A stretch of DNA of 64,000 nucleotides from Tsuneonella sp. CC-YZS046 (GTDB lineage Bacteria > Pseudomonadota > Alphaproteobacteria > Sphingomonadales > Sphingomonadaceae): assembly GCF_035581365.1 (NCBI RefSeq), contig NZ_CP141590.1, positions 2,910,001 to 2,974,000 of the forward strand, given 5' to 3'. Below the pieces are notes generated by a model, which did no database searches, was not told the DNA's origin, and saw only the letters and a list, made by a program, of their open reading frames with translations. The translations under genes were made by a program, and so were the position numbers. Numbering within the stretch: position 1 is the stretch's first letter; each line of letters opens with the position of its first letter. Shown here piece by piece: positions 17,561 to 26,595 of this stretch.

Positions 17561-18289
17561 TCAGGCCGGATCGACCGGCTTGAGCACCACCGTCCTCGGC
17601 GCGACCGGCTCCACCATCCGGCGATAGGCCTGCACATGTGAGAGCATCTGGCGGCGGGCGGCATCGGCATCGCCCGCCAGGATGGATTCCTGGATATGGT
17701 CCACCGCGCCCCGCGCCGCGATCCGGACTTCCTTGGAGGTGAAGCCGGCGACATGCGGGTCGGTCAGGTTGGGGCCGAGACCCTCGTAAATGGCGCTGAG
17801 CAGCGGATTGTGGCTGGCCCTGCCCACAGCGAGGTGCCATTCCAGATTGGCCTGGACGAAGCGCTTCGCGCCCAGCGTGATCCTGAGATTTTCCTGGCAT
17901 TGCCGCAGCATCGCAATATCCGCATCGGTGCGGTTGGCGGCGGCGAGCGCGCAGATGCTGGGCGCCAGCGTCTCGAAGGTTTCCATCAGCGATGCGAAGG
18001 GAACGCGCCTGCCGCGAATGAACAGGTCGATCGAATTGCGGACCACGCTCTGGCTCGGGGAAATCGCCCGGCGCCCCTGGTTGCGGCCCACCGAAGTGGC
18101 GATCAGGCCCTGGGTTTCGAGAATGCGCATCGCCTCGCGAACCGATCCGCGGCTCAGGCCGGACTGGTCGACCAGTTCCCGCTCGTTCGGCAGCATGTCG
18201 CCCGATTGCAGCTTGCCGCTCAGGATCTGTTCGCGGATGGCCCCGGCAAGAGCCTCGCATCCTTTTTCGGTGTGAATTCTTTCAAGCAT
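17561..18289 (-). CDS. FadR-subfamily GntR transcriptional regulator
   Basis: 242 residues from the ATG at 18289; a TTG at 18298 is an alternative. The winged HTH is LPNERELVDQSGLSRGSVRE followed by AMRILETQGLIA. The helical FCD ligand-binding domain has the likely metal-binding pattern with FVQANLEWHLAVGRASHNPL. FadR-type regulators sense carboxylic acids or acyl-CoA and bind TGGT-N-ACCA-like palindromes. It sits between two oppositely transcribed catabolic arms and has a palindrome 28 bases upstream of its own start. It most likely represses both arms and itself until the inducer appears. Confidence 0.88.
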   Translation of the reverse strand: MLERIHTEKGCEALAGAIREQILSGKLQSGDMLPNERELVDQSGLSRGSVREAMRILETQGLIATSVGRNQGRRAISPSQSVVRNSIDLFIRGRRVPFASLMETFETLAPSICALAAANRTDADIAMLRQCQENLRITLGAKRFVQANLEWHLAVGRASHNPLLSAIYEGLGPNLTDPHVAGFTSKEVRIAARGAVDHIQESILAGDADAARRQMLSHVQAYRRMVEPVAPRTVVLKPVDPA

Positions 18290-18316
18290 TGCAACCAATT
18301 ATTCCAATAAAATGTA

Positions 18317-18360
18317 AAATGGTTAGTCCATTTGACTTGATCTTCCAGCAAAGTTAGGGT
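18317..18360 (+). promoter_or_regulatory. FadR-type operator overlapping the thioesterase-operon promoter
   Basis: A perfect 6+5+6 palindrome AAATGGTTAGTCCATTT occupies 18317-18333. TTGACT at 18332-18337, 17 bases, and TAGGGT at 18355-18360 form a rightward -35/-10 pair whose -35 abuts and overlaps the right arm. The site lies in the divergent gap between the regulator and the thioesterase gene, so one bound dimer could control both directions. Confidence 0.6.
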
Positions 18361-18453
18361 CGCCTGGTTCGCAGCGCAAGCGAAAACGCGCGGCTGGGGC
18401 GGGATAGCCCTGGCCGGCTGCCCGCGCCTGTTGCGGCCTCGATACCGGATAAT

Positions 18454-19305
18454 ATGGGTGAGAACGATTTTCTGATGGCCGGTCAGCTTTACGGTGTGAA
18501 CTTGCTGGATGCTCTCCGGGTCGCGCCCGGCCCGGATTCGGTCTGGACCGGAACCGCGATACTGGGCGGCGACGGAGTGGCCTTCGGCGGGCAGATGGCG
18601 GCGCAGGCGCTGATGGCCGCGCGGGCGGTGGAGCCGGGCCGCCCGCCGGAATCGATCCATTCCTTCTTTCTTGCCCCGGCTAAGCCCGACCGCCTGATCG
18701 ACCACGAGGTCCGGGTCCTGCGCTCCGGGCGCTCCTTCTCGCTGCTGCGGGTCGAAACCCGGCAGGAAGGCCGCCATTGCCTCAGCTCGGTGATCTCCTT
18801 CCACGGCGGGGAAAGCGCGCCGGAGCATCAGGCGCCGATGCCGCCCGCCGGCTCGCCCGAGGATTATCCGGCCTGCGATTTCATTCCGCCCAATACCGAT
18901 CCCGCTGTGCGCCGCTGCTTCGACATCCGGAGCGTGGAAAGCATCGCTTCCACCTCCGCTGGCAGCTATCCGCGCCAGACGTACTGGCTGCGCCATCGCG
19001 GCGAGCTGGGTGCCGATCCGGCGCTGCATTGCGCGGCCCTGACATGGTTCGCCGATCTCAGCATGCCGTGGACCACGGACCTGGCCTATGATGAAAGCCA
19101 CGGCAGGCGGGTTGGCGCGACGCTGGACCATACGCTGTGGTTCCACCGCCCGCCGCGGGCGGATCGCTGGCTGCTCTTCGTCCAGGAAAGCACGGTTTAT
19201 GCCGGCGCCCGGGCGCTCACGCGCGGGTTGTTCTTCGCGCAGGATGGCGCGCTGGTCGCCAGCGCCGCGCAGGAGACGTTGCTCAGGCGCCTGCCGCCGC
19301 AATAA
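18454..19305 (+). CDS. Acyl-CoA thioesterase, TesB-type double hotdog
   Basis: 283 residues from 18454; an ATG at 18475 is an equally good start, just before LYGVNLLDALRV. First hotdog: GGDGVAFGGQMAAQALMAA and ESIHSFFLAPAKPDR; second: LGATLDHTLWFHRP-like segment GATLDHTLWFHRPPRADRW with QESTVYAGARALTRG and the conserved Gln-Glu. TesB-type enzymes hydrolyse acyl-CoA thioesters in the cytoplasm. It opens a rightward operon with an acyl-CoA dehydrogenase (41 bases away) and an acyl-CoA ligase, a set able to activate, desaturate and release a carboxylic acid. Confidence 0.85.
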   Translation: MGENDFLMAGQLYGVNLLDALRVAPGPDSVWTGTAILGGDGVAFGGQMAAQALMAARAVEPGRPPESIHSFFLAPAKPDRLIDHEVRVLRSGRSFSLLRVETRQEGRHCLSSVISFHGGESAPEHQAPMPPAGSPEDYPACDFIPPNTDPAVRRCFDIRSVESIASTSAGSYPRQTYWLRHRGELGADPALHCAALTWFADLSMPWTTDLAYDESHGRRVGATLDHTLWFHRPPRADRWLLFVQESTVYAGARALTRGLFFAQDGALVASAAQETLLRRLPPQ

Positions 19306-19346
19306 GCCCGGCTCGCGCCGGATCGAAGATGGGAGAAGGGAACGAC

Positions 19347-20510
19347 ATGGACTGGATGCTCACCCCCGCGCAGATTGAGTTTCGCGACAGGCTGCGGGCC
19401 TGGGTGGATGAGAATATTCCCAAGGAAGCCGCGCGCGAGGCGGAGCGGGTCGACGGGAACTATCCCCACCATCTGTTCGACCGGCTGGCCGAGGGCGGCT
19501 ATCACGCCACCGGCGTGCCCAGGGAATATGGCGGCATGGGCGCCGATCTCACTACCCAGCTGATCCAGTCGCGGGAGCTGTCGCGCTCGCTGGCGGGGAT
19601 GATCTGGATCTGGGGCTCCACCTCCTTCGCCGGGGCCAATTCCATCGGCCTCTACGGCTCGGACGCCCAGAAGCGGGAATTGCTGCCGAAGATCGCCAAA
19701 GGGCAGTTGAAGGTCACCATAGGCTTCACCGAGCCGGGCGGCGGCACCGACGTGCTGGGCGCGCTCAGGACCACCGCCACCAGAACCGACGGCGGCTGGA
19801 TCGTCAATGGCGTCAAGAAGTGGTGCACCTCGGCCCATGTCTCGGACTATGTCCTGCTGCTGGTCCGCACCGACGACAAGGTCGCGCGCAAGCATCACGG
19901 GGTGAGCCTGTTCCTGCTGCCGCCCCGGTCCGAGGGGGTCACGCTCGAGCCGCTCGAGACGCTGGGCATGCGTGGCCTCGGCACCTTCGACATGACGATG
20001 GAGAACGTCTTCGTGCCGGACGAGCTGGTGCTGGGCGAGCCGAACAACGCCTGGTACATGCTGCTGCCCACCCTCGCCAACGAGCGGATGTTGCTGATGG
20101 GCACCTGCCTGGGCATCATGGACGGCGTGGCCGAGGAAACGCTGGCCTACATGAAGGCGCGCGAAGCCTTCGGCAAGCCGATCGGCGCGTTCCAGGCGGT
20201 CCAGCATCATTTCGCCAATATCCGGATGGCCCTGCACCAGACCGAGCTGGTCGCCTATAATGCAGCGCGCTTGGCCGATGCGGGGGCGGACACTTTCCTG
20301 GAGGTGACGATGGGCAAGGTCATCGCGTCGGAGCATGCGGTGAACGCGGCCGATCTCGGCATCCAGATCTTCGGCGGGATGGGCTATTCGGCCGACAACG
20401 ACATGCAGCGCTACTGGCGCGATGCGCGGCTGATGCGGTTCAGCCCGATCAACAACGAAATGGCGCGCAACCTGGTGGCCGAGCGGTTCGGCCTGCCGCG
20501 TTCCTTCTGA
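19347..20510 (+). CDS. Acyl-CoA dehydrogenase
   Basis: 387 residues from the ATG at 19347 (MDWMLTPAQIEFRDRLR), with GAGAAGG upstream. FAD/substrate motifs: GFTEPGGGTDVLGALRTTA and WIVNGVKKWCTSAHVSDYVL; C-terminal GIQIFGGMGYSADNDMQRYW. The common catalytic Glu of the YEGT(N)E loop is replaced: the sequence reads FSPINNE. Glu246 in LANERMLLMG aligns with the position used by isovaleryl-CoA-type dehydrogenases and could be the base. This suggests a branched or alicyclic acyl-CoA substrate. It is followed 17 bases later by the ligase. Confidence 0.88.
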   Translation: MDWMLTPAQIEFRDRLRAWVDENIPKEAAREAERVDGNYPHHLFDRLAEGGYHATGVPREYGGMGADLTTQLIQSRELSRSLAGMIWIWGSTSFAGANSIGLYGSDAQKRELLPKIAKGQLKVTIGFTEPGGGTDVLGALRTTATRTDGGWIVNGVKKWCTSAHVSDYVLLLVRTDDKVARKHHGVSLFLLPPRSEGVTLEPLETLGMRGLGTFDMTMENVFVPDELVLGEPNNAWYMLLPTLANERMLLMGTCLGIMDGVAEETLAYMKAREAFGKPIGAFQAVQHHFANIRMALHQTELVAYNAARLADAGADTFLEVTMGKVIASEHAVNAADLGIQIFGGMGYSADNDMQRYWRDARLMRFSPINNEMARNLVAERFGLPRSF

Positions 20511-20527
20511 GCCGCTGGAGTCTTCCG

Positions 20528-22090
20528 ATGAGCAATCCCGCAGATCGCCCCCGAACCGTCAACGAGCTGATCGACTGGAATGCCCGATTGCGGCCCTCCG
20601 GCGTGGCGGTGTCCTGCAAGGGCGAGGTCGTGACCCATGCCGGGCTGGCGCGGCTGAGCAGGGATGCGGCGGATTATCTCCATTCGCTGGGGGTCGGGGC
20701 GGGGGATCGGATCGCCATCTTCGTGCCGGTGGCCTCGGCCGATTACCTCGCCCTGGCGCTGGGCGCGATGCGGCTTGGCGCCATCGCCGCCTGCCTCAAC
20801 GCGCGTTTCAAGACCCGCGAGCTGAACCACGCCATCGACAATTCCGCCTGCAGGCTGCTGTTCTACGGCGCCATGCTGCAAGAGGTGGTGGACGCCAGCA
20901 CCGCCCATGAACGGACGGTGGCGCTGCGGCTGGAGGATGCGCGCGAGGAGTGGCGGGCGGGGGGCGCCGTCCGCTCGGGCCGGGAACCCGCCGCTGCGCC
21001 GTTCGGGCCGGTCGGGCCGGATGCGCCCGCGCGGATCATCTACACCTCCGGCACCACCGCCATGCCCAAGGCCTGCCTGCACACGCATGGGGCGATGCTG
21101 CATCAGGGATTTTCCGTGGCCGAGCGGCTGGAACTGCGCGAGGACGACCGCTTCTGGACCCCGCTGCCGCTGTTCCACACCGGCGGGTGGACGCCCTTCC
21201 TCGCCGCGCAGGCGGCCGGAGCGGCGCTGCATCACGCCGGGTTCTTCGAGGCGGGGGAGAGCCTGCGGCAGATGGTGGACGAGAAATGCACCATCCTGTT
21301 CCCCAGCTTCGAGACGATCTGGATGCAGGTGCTGACCCATCCCGATTTCAGGGCGGAGGATTTCGACCGCGCGCGGCTGGTGCTGAATGTCGGGGTGCCG
21401 GAACGGCTGGCGCTGATGCAGGCCATGCTGCCGCATGTGCCGCAGGTCTCCAACACCGGCTGCACCGAGGTCGGCGGCTTCCTCTGCATCGGGCGGGCGG
21501 AGGATTCGCTGGAATCGCGCTGCCACACCGCCGGCCCGCCGCTGAGCGGGATGGAAGCGAAGATCGTCGATCCCGCAACGGGCGAGGAACTGCCCAACGG
21601 CCGGGCGGGGGAACTGCTGGTGCGCGGGCCTGCCTGCCTGTCGGAATATTACCGCGATCCCGAGGCGACCCGCAGCGCCATCGAGGAGGACGGCTGGTTC
21701 CATACCGGCGACCTGCTGAGCCGAACCGACGACAACGAATTCGTCTTCGTTAGCCGGATCAAGGACATGCTGAAGGTGGGCGGGGAGAATGTCGCGGCGG
21801 CGGAGATCGAGGGCCATATCCTGACCCATCCCGAGGTCCATCTGGTGGCGGTGGTCTCGGCCCCGGACGATTATTATGGCGAGGTGCCGGCCGCCTTCAT
21901 CGAAACCGTGCCCGGCGCGCGATTGTCGGAGCAGGACGTGATCGACTTCTGCAAGGGCGCGATCGCCAATTTCAAGATACCGAAATACGTCCGTTTCGTG
22001 CGGGAATGGCCGATGTCCGGCACCAAGATCAAGAAGTTCGAGCTGCGCGACATCATCCGCGAGAGCATCCGGCAGGCGGCGGCGGACTGA
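20528..22090 (+). CDS. AMP-forming acyl-CoA synthetase
   Basis: 520 residues. The adenylate-forming core motifs are present: IIYTSGTTAMPKACLHTHGA (P-loop), FHTGGWTPF, NTGCTEVGGF, DGWFHTGDLLSRTDDNEFVF, VSRIKDMLKVGGENV (hinge) and SGTKIKKFELRD with the C-terminal catalytic Lys. It would convert a carboxylic acid to its CoA thioester with ATP. The acid is unknown; operon partners (dehydrogenase, thioesterase) and the nearby LLM monooxygenase suggest a terpenoid-like or alicyclic acid, which is inference only. Confidence 0.9.
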   Translation: MSNPADRPRTVNELIDWNARLRPSGVAVSCKGEVVTHAGLARLSRDAADYLHSLGVGAGDRIAIFVPVASADYLALALGAMRLGAIAACLNARFKTRELNHAIDNSACRLLFYGAMLQEVVDASTAHERTVALRLEDAREEWRAGGAVRSGREPAAAPFGPVGPDAPARIIYTSGTTAMPKACLHTHGAMLHQGFSVAERLELREDDRFWTPLPLFHTGGWTPFLAAQAAGAALHHAGFFEAGESLRQMVDEKCTILFPSFETIWMQVLTHPDFRAEDFDRARLVLNVGVPERLALMQAMLPHVPQVSNTGCTEVGGFLCIGRAEDSLESRCHTAGPPLSGMEAKIVDPATGEELPNGRAGELLVRGPACLSEYYRDPEATRSAIEEDGWFHTGDLLSRTDDNEFVFVSRIKDMLKVGGENVAAAEIEGHILTHPEVHLVAVVSAPDDYYGEVPAAFIETVPGARLSEQDVIDFCKGAIANFKIPKYVRFVREWPMSGTKIKKFELRDIIRESIRQAAAD

Positions 22091-22198
22091 TCGCGGGCGT
22101 CATTGTCGTGGACGTCGTCGTCGCGGGCGGCGGCGGGCGCTGCCCTGCCGGGGCCGCGCCGTTCGCGAACCGCGCGCGCCTGCCCGGCGCGGCAAGGA

Positions 22199-23209
22199 TC
22201 AGAACCAGGCGCGGATTCCGACCACCGCCGCGAGGCTGGACGCGCCTTCTCCCCGCGCGCGGGCGAGGCGGGCCGTTTCGCCCAGCTTGCGCTCCCAGTG
22301 GATGCCCGCATAGGGCGCGAATTGCCGCGCGAATTCATAGCGCAGCCGCGCGCCCAGCTCGACGGATTCGAAGCCCGCGCCGATCCCCAGCTCGGGCACG
22401 TCCTGCAAGGCGGCGTCGATCTCCGCCCTGGGCTGGAAAATCAGCCGCTGGGTGATGCGCTGGTCGTATTCGGCTTCCGCGCGAAGGTGGACATCGCCCT
22501 TGTCCGAAACGAACACATGCCCGCTCACCTCGAGCCAGTAGGGGGCGAGGCCCTCGATCCCGATCACGGCATAGCTCCGCTCGGGATCGGGCCGGAAATC
22601 ATGCCGTACCCCCAGCTCGAGGTTGAACCAGGGGTCCAGCGCATGGCGCCACACCGCCCGCAGCTCGGCGCTTTCCGGCGCGGCGCCGAAGCGCCCTTCC
22701 CCCTCGGTCGACAGCGCCAGCCGGTCGATGTCCCCGCCATACCAGAACCGGCCGTCCCAGGCGTAGCCGTCCTTCCCGCCGCGCGGGCGATATTCCAGCT
22801 CGTCGATCATCACCGATGCCGTGGCGAACCGCCCTTCCCCGCGCAGCGCGGCGCGCGTCCGCTCCATCCTTTCCCGCGGGAAATACCGATCCGCCGCGTG
22901 GTCTTCGGGGATCGGCGGCGGCAGGGCGTCGCCCGGCAGGTCAGGGGTGGCGGGCAGGATCTGGGGTGCCCGGTGAGCGGAGTGATCGGGCACGGGTAGG
23001 GGCAGGGCGGCAGCGGGAGCGCCGTGAGCGTCGTGGCCCTGATGCGGGTCGCCGCCGGCCTCGTCTTCCATGGCGGGCATATCCGGCATCGCTTGCCCGC
23101 CTTGCGCCCCATGATCGCCATGCGCACCGTGGTCCATCCGCCCGTCCATCTCCTGCGCCATGGCGGGCGCGGAGAGCATCGCGACAGCCAGCAGGGCCGC
23201 CAGCCTCAT
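22199..23209 (-). CDS. copB: Copper resistance protein B (outer membrane)
   Basis: 336 residues with signal peptide MRLAALLAVAMLSAPAMAQ and a His/Met-rich linker (MDHGAHGDHGAQGGQAMPDM). The C-terminal part is a CopB beta-barrel (DRYFPRERMERTRAALRGEG, WDGRFWYGGDIDRLALSTEG, ending in AWF). CopB is an outer-membrane partner of the periplasmic oxidase CopA and binds or exports copper. Its ATG overlaps the copA stop as ATGA, so the two are translationally coupled. No copC, copD or copRS lies beside it. Confidence 0.88.
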   Translation of the reverse strand: MRLAALLAVAMLSAPAMAQEMDGRMDHGAHGDHGAQGGQAMPDMPAMEDEAGGDPHQGHDAHGAPAAALPLPVPDHSAHRAPQILPATPDLPGDALPPPIPEDHAADRYFPRERMERTRAALRGEGRFATASVMIDELEYRPRGGKDGYAWDGRFWYGGDIDRLALSTEGEGRFGAAPESAELRAVWRHALDPWFNLELGVRHDFRPDPERSYAVIGIEGLAPYWLEVSGHVFVSDKGDVHLRAEAEYDQRITQRLIFQPRAEIDAALQDVPELGIGAGFESVELGARLRYEFARQFAPYAGIHWERKLGETARLARARGEGASSLAAVVGIRAWF

Positions 23210-24957
23210 GCGTCACCCGCGGGGCGGCGCACGGTGACGATCCGCATCATGCCCGCATGCATGTGCAGCAGCATGTGGCAGTGGAAGGCCCAGTCCCCTT
23301 CCCCGTCCGCTGTCAGGTCGAACGACACCCGCCCGCCGGGCAGCACATTGACCGTATGCTTGCGCGGCCTGTGGCCCGGCGCGCCATGCACCAGCTCGAA
23401 GAAATGGCCGTGCAGGTGGATCGGATGGGGCATCATCGTGTGGTTGATGAGGTTCACCCGCACGCGCTCGTTCAGGCGGAACGGGATCGGCCGCGCGCCA
23501 TCGGAAAGCGTTTCCCCGTCGATGGACCACATATAGCGTTCCATATTGGCGGTCAGATGGACGTCGATCGTGCGGCTGGGCGGCCTCGGATCGGGATTGG
23601 GCCGAAGCGATTGCAGATCGGCATAGGTCAGCACCCGATGCCCGGCCTGCTCCAGCCCGGTCGGCCGGTCGCCCAGCCGGTCGGCGGGCATGGGGGAGAG
23701 GGAGGCGACCCCGGGGCCGAGCTTCACTTGCGGGGCGACAGACGGGTCGCGCATTGTCATGGAATGGCCCTGTGAGGCGGTGGCGCTGGCCTGCGCCCCA
23801 TGCCCGGCATGGTCGTGCTCCCCTCCGGCGGGCGACATATCCATGCCCATGTCGCGCATGGTCAGCAGCGGCCGCTCGCGCAGGGGCGGCACCGGCCCGG
23901 CCATTCCCAGCCGTGGAGCGAGCGTCGCGCGCACCAGCCCGGAGCGGTCGAGCGCTTCCGCGATGACACCATAGGCATCCGCCGCCTGCGGCCGGACGAT
24001 GACGTCGTAGGTTTCGGCGATGGCGATCTGCAATTCGTCGATCTCGACCGGCTTCACCTCCAGCCCGTCGGCGGCCACCACGATCATGGCCAGCCCGGGA
24101 ATGCGGAAGTTGAAATTGGTCATCGCCGCCGCATTGATGATCCGCAGCCTGACCCGCTCGCCCGGCGCGAACAGCCCGGTCCAGTTCTCGGCGGTGCCAT
24201 GGCCATTGACCAGAAAACTGTAGGCCGCGCCGGTCACGTCCGAAATATCGGTGGCGTCCATGCGCATGGCGCCCCATTCCAGTCGTTCCTTCAGGGACTG
24301 GTCCCGCCCCGCCAGCAGCCCGGCCAGGGTCTGCTTCCGGTAATTGAAATAGCCGCCCATCAGCTTGAGCTTGCGAAGCTGCTCATGCGGATGGATCGGG
24401 CTCCAGTCCGAGAGCACCAGAATATGCTCGCGGTCATAGGCCACCGGGTCCGCCCCGGCCGGATCGATCACGATGGGGCCATAAAGGCCGATCGCCTCCT
24501 GCATGCCGGAATGGCTGTGATACCAATATGTGCCCGCATGGGTCACCGGGAATTCGTAGATGAAGGTTTCGCCCGGATCGATCCCGGGGAAGCTCACCCC
24601 CGGCACCCCGTCCATCTGGAACGGCACCAGCAGCCCATGCCAGTGGATCGAGCTTTGCTCCTTCAGCCGGTTGGTCACCGCAATCCGCACATTGCGCCCT
24701 TCCCTGAGGCGGATGAGCGGGGCAGGCAGCGTTCCGTTGACGGTGACGGCGTGGGCCGAGCGCCCCCCGGTGGAAAAATGACTGTCGGCGATGGTCAGTC
24801 CTATCCGGTCGCCGGAGAGGGTTTCCCCCGTCCCCGCCCCGGCGGTTCCGCTGCGCGCCCAGGCCGGGAACGCCCGCGCGCATGCCAGCGAGGCGGCCAG
24901 CGCGCCTCCGGATTGCAGCAGGCGGCGTCGGCTCGGGGAAAAGTCGGGGGATTCCAT
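23206..24957 (-). CDS. copA: Multicopper oxidase, copper resistance protein A
   Basis: 583 residues. Tat signal SRRRLLQSGGALAASLACAR directs export of the folded protein. Copper ligands: IHWHG, WYHSHSG, HPIHLHGHFFEL and HCHMLLHMHAGMM (T1/T2/T3 sites). A Met/His-rich stretch lies at about residues 365-400 (MRDMGMDMSPAGGEHDHAGH). CopA oxidises Cu(I) in the periplasm. It precedes copB in one operon and follows the SulP gene by 118 bases on the same strand. The two-component genes further upstream could regulate it, but no binding site was identified. Confidence 0.92.
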   Translation of the reverse strand: MESPDFSPSRRRLLQSGGALAASLACARAFPAWARSGTAGAGTGETLSGDRIGLTIADSHFSTGGRSAHAVTVNGTLPAPLIRLREGRNVRIAVTNRLKEQSSIHWHGLLVPFQMDGVPGVSFPGIDPGETFIYEFPVTHAGTYWYHSHSGMQEAIGLYGPIVIDPAGADPVAYDREHILVLSDWSPIHPHEQLRKLKLMGGYFNYRKQTLAGLLAGRDQSLKERLEWGAMRMDATDISDVTGAAYSFLVNGHGTAENWTGLFAPGERVRLRIINAAAMTNFNFRIPGLAMIVVAADGLEVKPVEIDELQIAIAETYDVIVRPQAADAYGVIAEALDRSGLVRATLAPRLGMAGPVPPLRERPLLTMRDMGMDMSPAGGEHDHAGHGAQASATASQGHSMTMRDPSVAPQVKLGPGVASLSPMPADRLGDRPTGLEQAGHRVLTYADLQSLRPNPDPRPPSRTIDVHLTANMERYMWSIDGETLSDGARPIPFRLNERVRVNLINHTMMPHPIHLHGHFFELVHGAPGHRPRKHTVNVLPGGRVSFDLTADGEGDWAFHCHMLLHMHAGMMRIVTVRRPAGDA

Positions 24958-25075
24958 CCCGACCCTATAGCCGAAAAACCGGGACAGGCTTCAAGCGGCA
25001 AAGGTTTCAGGGCGGTTTCAAATTGTGAAAGGATGGCAGCAGGCGCGACGGATGGACACCGCGCCTGCATGCCGC

Positions 25076-26590
25076 TCAGGCCGCGGCCGCTAGGGGTCGA
25101 ACGATGTCGTCCGGGCCTGAGATTTCGATATGCGCGCCGCCCTTCTTGCGGCGGGCCAGCCATTCGCTCAGCGTCTGGGCGGTGGTGTGATCCATCCCCT
25201 TGAGCGCGCCCAGGTCCAGCCGGACCGAACGGTCGTGGGGAAGGCTTTCCAGCACGGAATTGAGGCGCGTGAGGCTGAGGAAGGTCGCGGTGCCTTTCAG
25301 CGCGACATGCGTGACATCTTCCTCGTGCTGTTCCGCTACGCCCAGCTTCAGGCTGCGGCGATAGGGGAGCAGTTCGAGCAGCGACAGCGCCAGCCCGGCC
25401 AGCACGCCGGTCAACAGGTCGGTCGCGATCACGAGCGCGAAAGTGACCAGCCAAAGCAAGGCGGGAAGCCGCCCATGGACATGCAGCAGGTGGCGCACAT
25501 GGTCGATGCTCACAAGCCGCCATCCGGTCACGACCAGCACCCCGCCTAATGCGGTCATCGGTATTTCGCGCAGCAGCCCGGGCAGCAGCGCCACGAAGCC
25601 CAGGATCCATATGCCATGGAATATGGTGGACAGCCTGGTGCGCGCACCGGCCTGCACATTGGCGGAGCTGCGCACGATCACGCCGGTCATCGGCAAGCCG
25701 CCTGCCGCGCCGCATAGCAGGTTGCCGACGCCCTGCGCGCGCAGTTCCTTGTTGTAATCGGTGCGCACGCCATCGTGCATCCGGTCCACCGCCGCTGCCG
25801 AAAGCAGAGTTTCGGCGCTGGCGATGAAGGCGACGGCCACTGCGGCCAGCAATATGCCGGGTTCCAGCAGCGGCGTGAAGAAGCCGTCGCCGGGCAGGGC
25901 GAAAGCGCTCGAGATGGAGTCCGGCACTGTCACGCGCGCGATCTCGAAGCCGAAGGCATAGGCGGCCAGCGTAGCGGCGCTGACGCCGATCAGGGCGCCT
26001 GGCACCAGCGAAAGCGAGGATGGGCGCAGCTTTTCCCATGCCAGCATGACGCCGATGGTCAGCAGGCCGATAATCAGCGCCAGTTCGGTGGCGCGCAGAT
26101 CGAATGGCGAGAGGCCGAGGATGCGTGCGGGCATCGCCGCGATGTTTTCCAGGCCGTTCGATAGTGGCTTGGCGTCGAACAGGATGTGGAACTGGCCGAT
26201 CACGATCAGCGCGCCGATCCCGGCCAGCATCCCGTGGACCACCGCCGGGGAGATCGAGCGGAACAGGCCGCCGAGCCGCAGGACGCCCGCGACGACCTGG
26301 AGCAGCCCGGCAAGGATCAGCATCGGGCCGAGCGCGGACAGGCCATGATCCCGCACGAACTCGAAGACGATCACGGCGAGGCCAGCGGCCGGGCCGCTCA
26401 CCTGCAGGGGCGAACCGGCCAGAAACCCCACCACGATACCGCCGAGGATCCCTGTGACCAGGCCCATTTCCGGGGGAACGCCGGAAGCGATGGCGATCCC
26501 CATGCACAACGGCATGGCGACCAGGAACACGACGATCGACGCTGTGAAATCGCGCGCGAAATGCGCGAAAGGCTTGCTGGGCACGGCCAT
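25076..26590 (-). CDS. SulP family anion transporter (bicarbonate-type) with STAS domain
   Basis: 504 residues from the ATG at 26590. About ten to twelve membrane segments begin at DFTASIVVFLVAMPLCMGIA, with the SulP signature GSPLQVSGPAAGLAVIVFEF. The C-terminal STAS-like domain (from about residue 400) includes VRLDLGALKGMDHTTAQTLS. The SulP branch with a short STAS beside a carbonic anhydrase is generally associated with bicarbonate uptake. The start is five bases from the upstream carbonic anhydrase stop, so the pair forms a CO2/bicarbonate supply unit. Sulfate cannot be excluded as substrate. Confidence 0.87.
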   Translation of the reverse strand: MAVPSKPFAHFARDFTASIVVFLVAMPLCMGIAIASGVPPEMGLVTGILGGIVVGFLAGSPLQVSGPAAGLAVIVFEFVRDHGLSALGPMLILAGLLQVVAGVLRLGGLFRSISPAVVHGMLAGIGALIVIGQFHILFDAKPLSNGLENIAAMPARILGLSPFDLRATELALIIGLLTIGVMLAWEKLRPSSLSLVPGALIGVSAATLAAYAFGFEIARVTVPDSISSAFALPGDGFFTPLLEPGILLAAVAVAFIASAETLLSAAAVDRMHDGVRTDYNKELRAQGVGNLLCGAAGGLPMTGVIVRSSANVQAGARTRLSTIFHGIWILGFVALLPGLLREIPMTALGGVLVVTGWRLVSIDHVRHLLHVHGRLPALLWLVTFALVIATDLLTGVLAGLALSLLELLPYRRSLKLGVAEQHEEDVTHVALKGTATFLSLTRLNSVLESLPHDRSVRLDLGALKGMDHTTAQTLSEWLARRKKGGAHIEISGPDDIVRPLAAAA

Positions 26591-26595
26591 GGGAT

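Noticed and set aside
20411-21841. A 476-residue reverse frame over the acyl-CoA ligase
   Set aside because: The forward strand carries all adenylate-forming motifs; the reverse frame has none.
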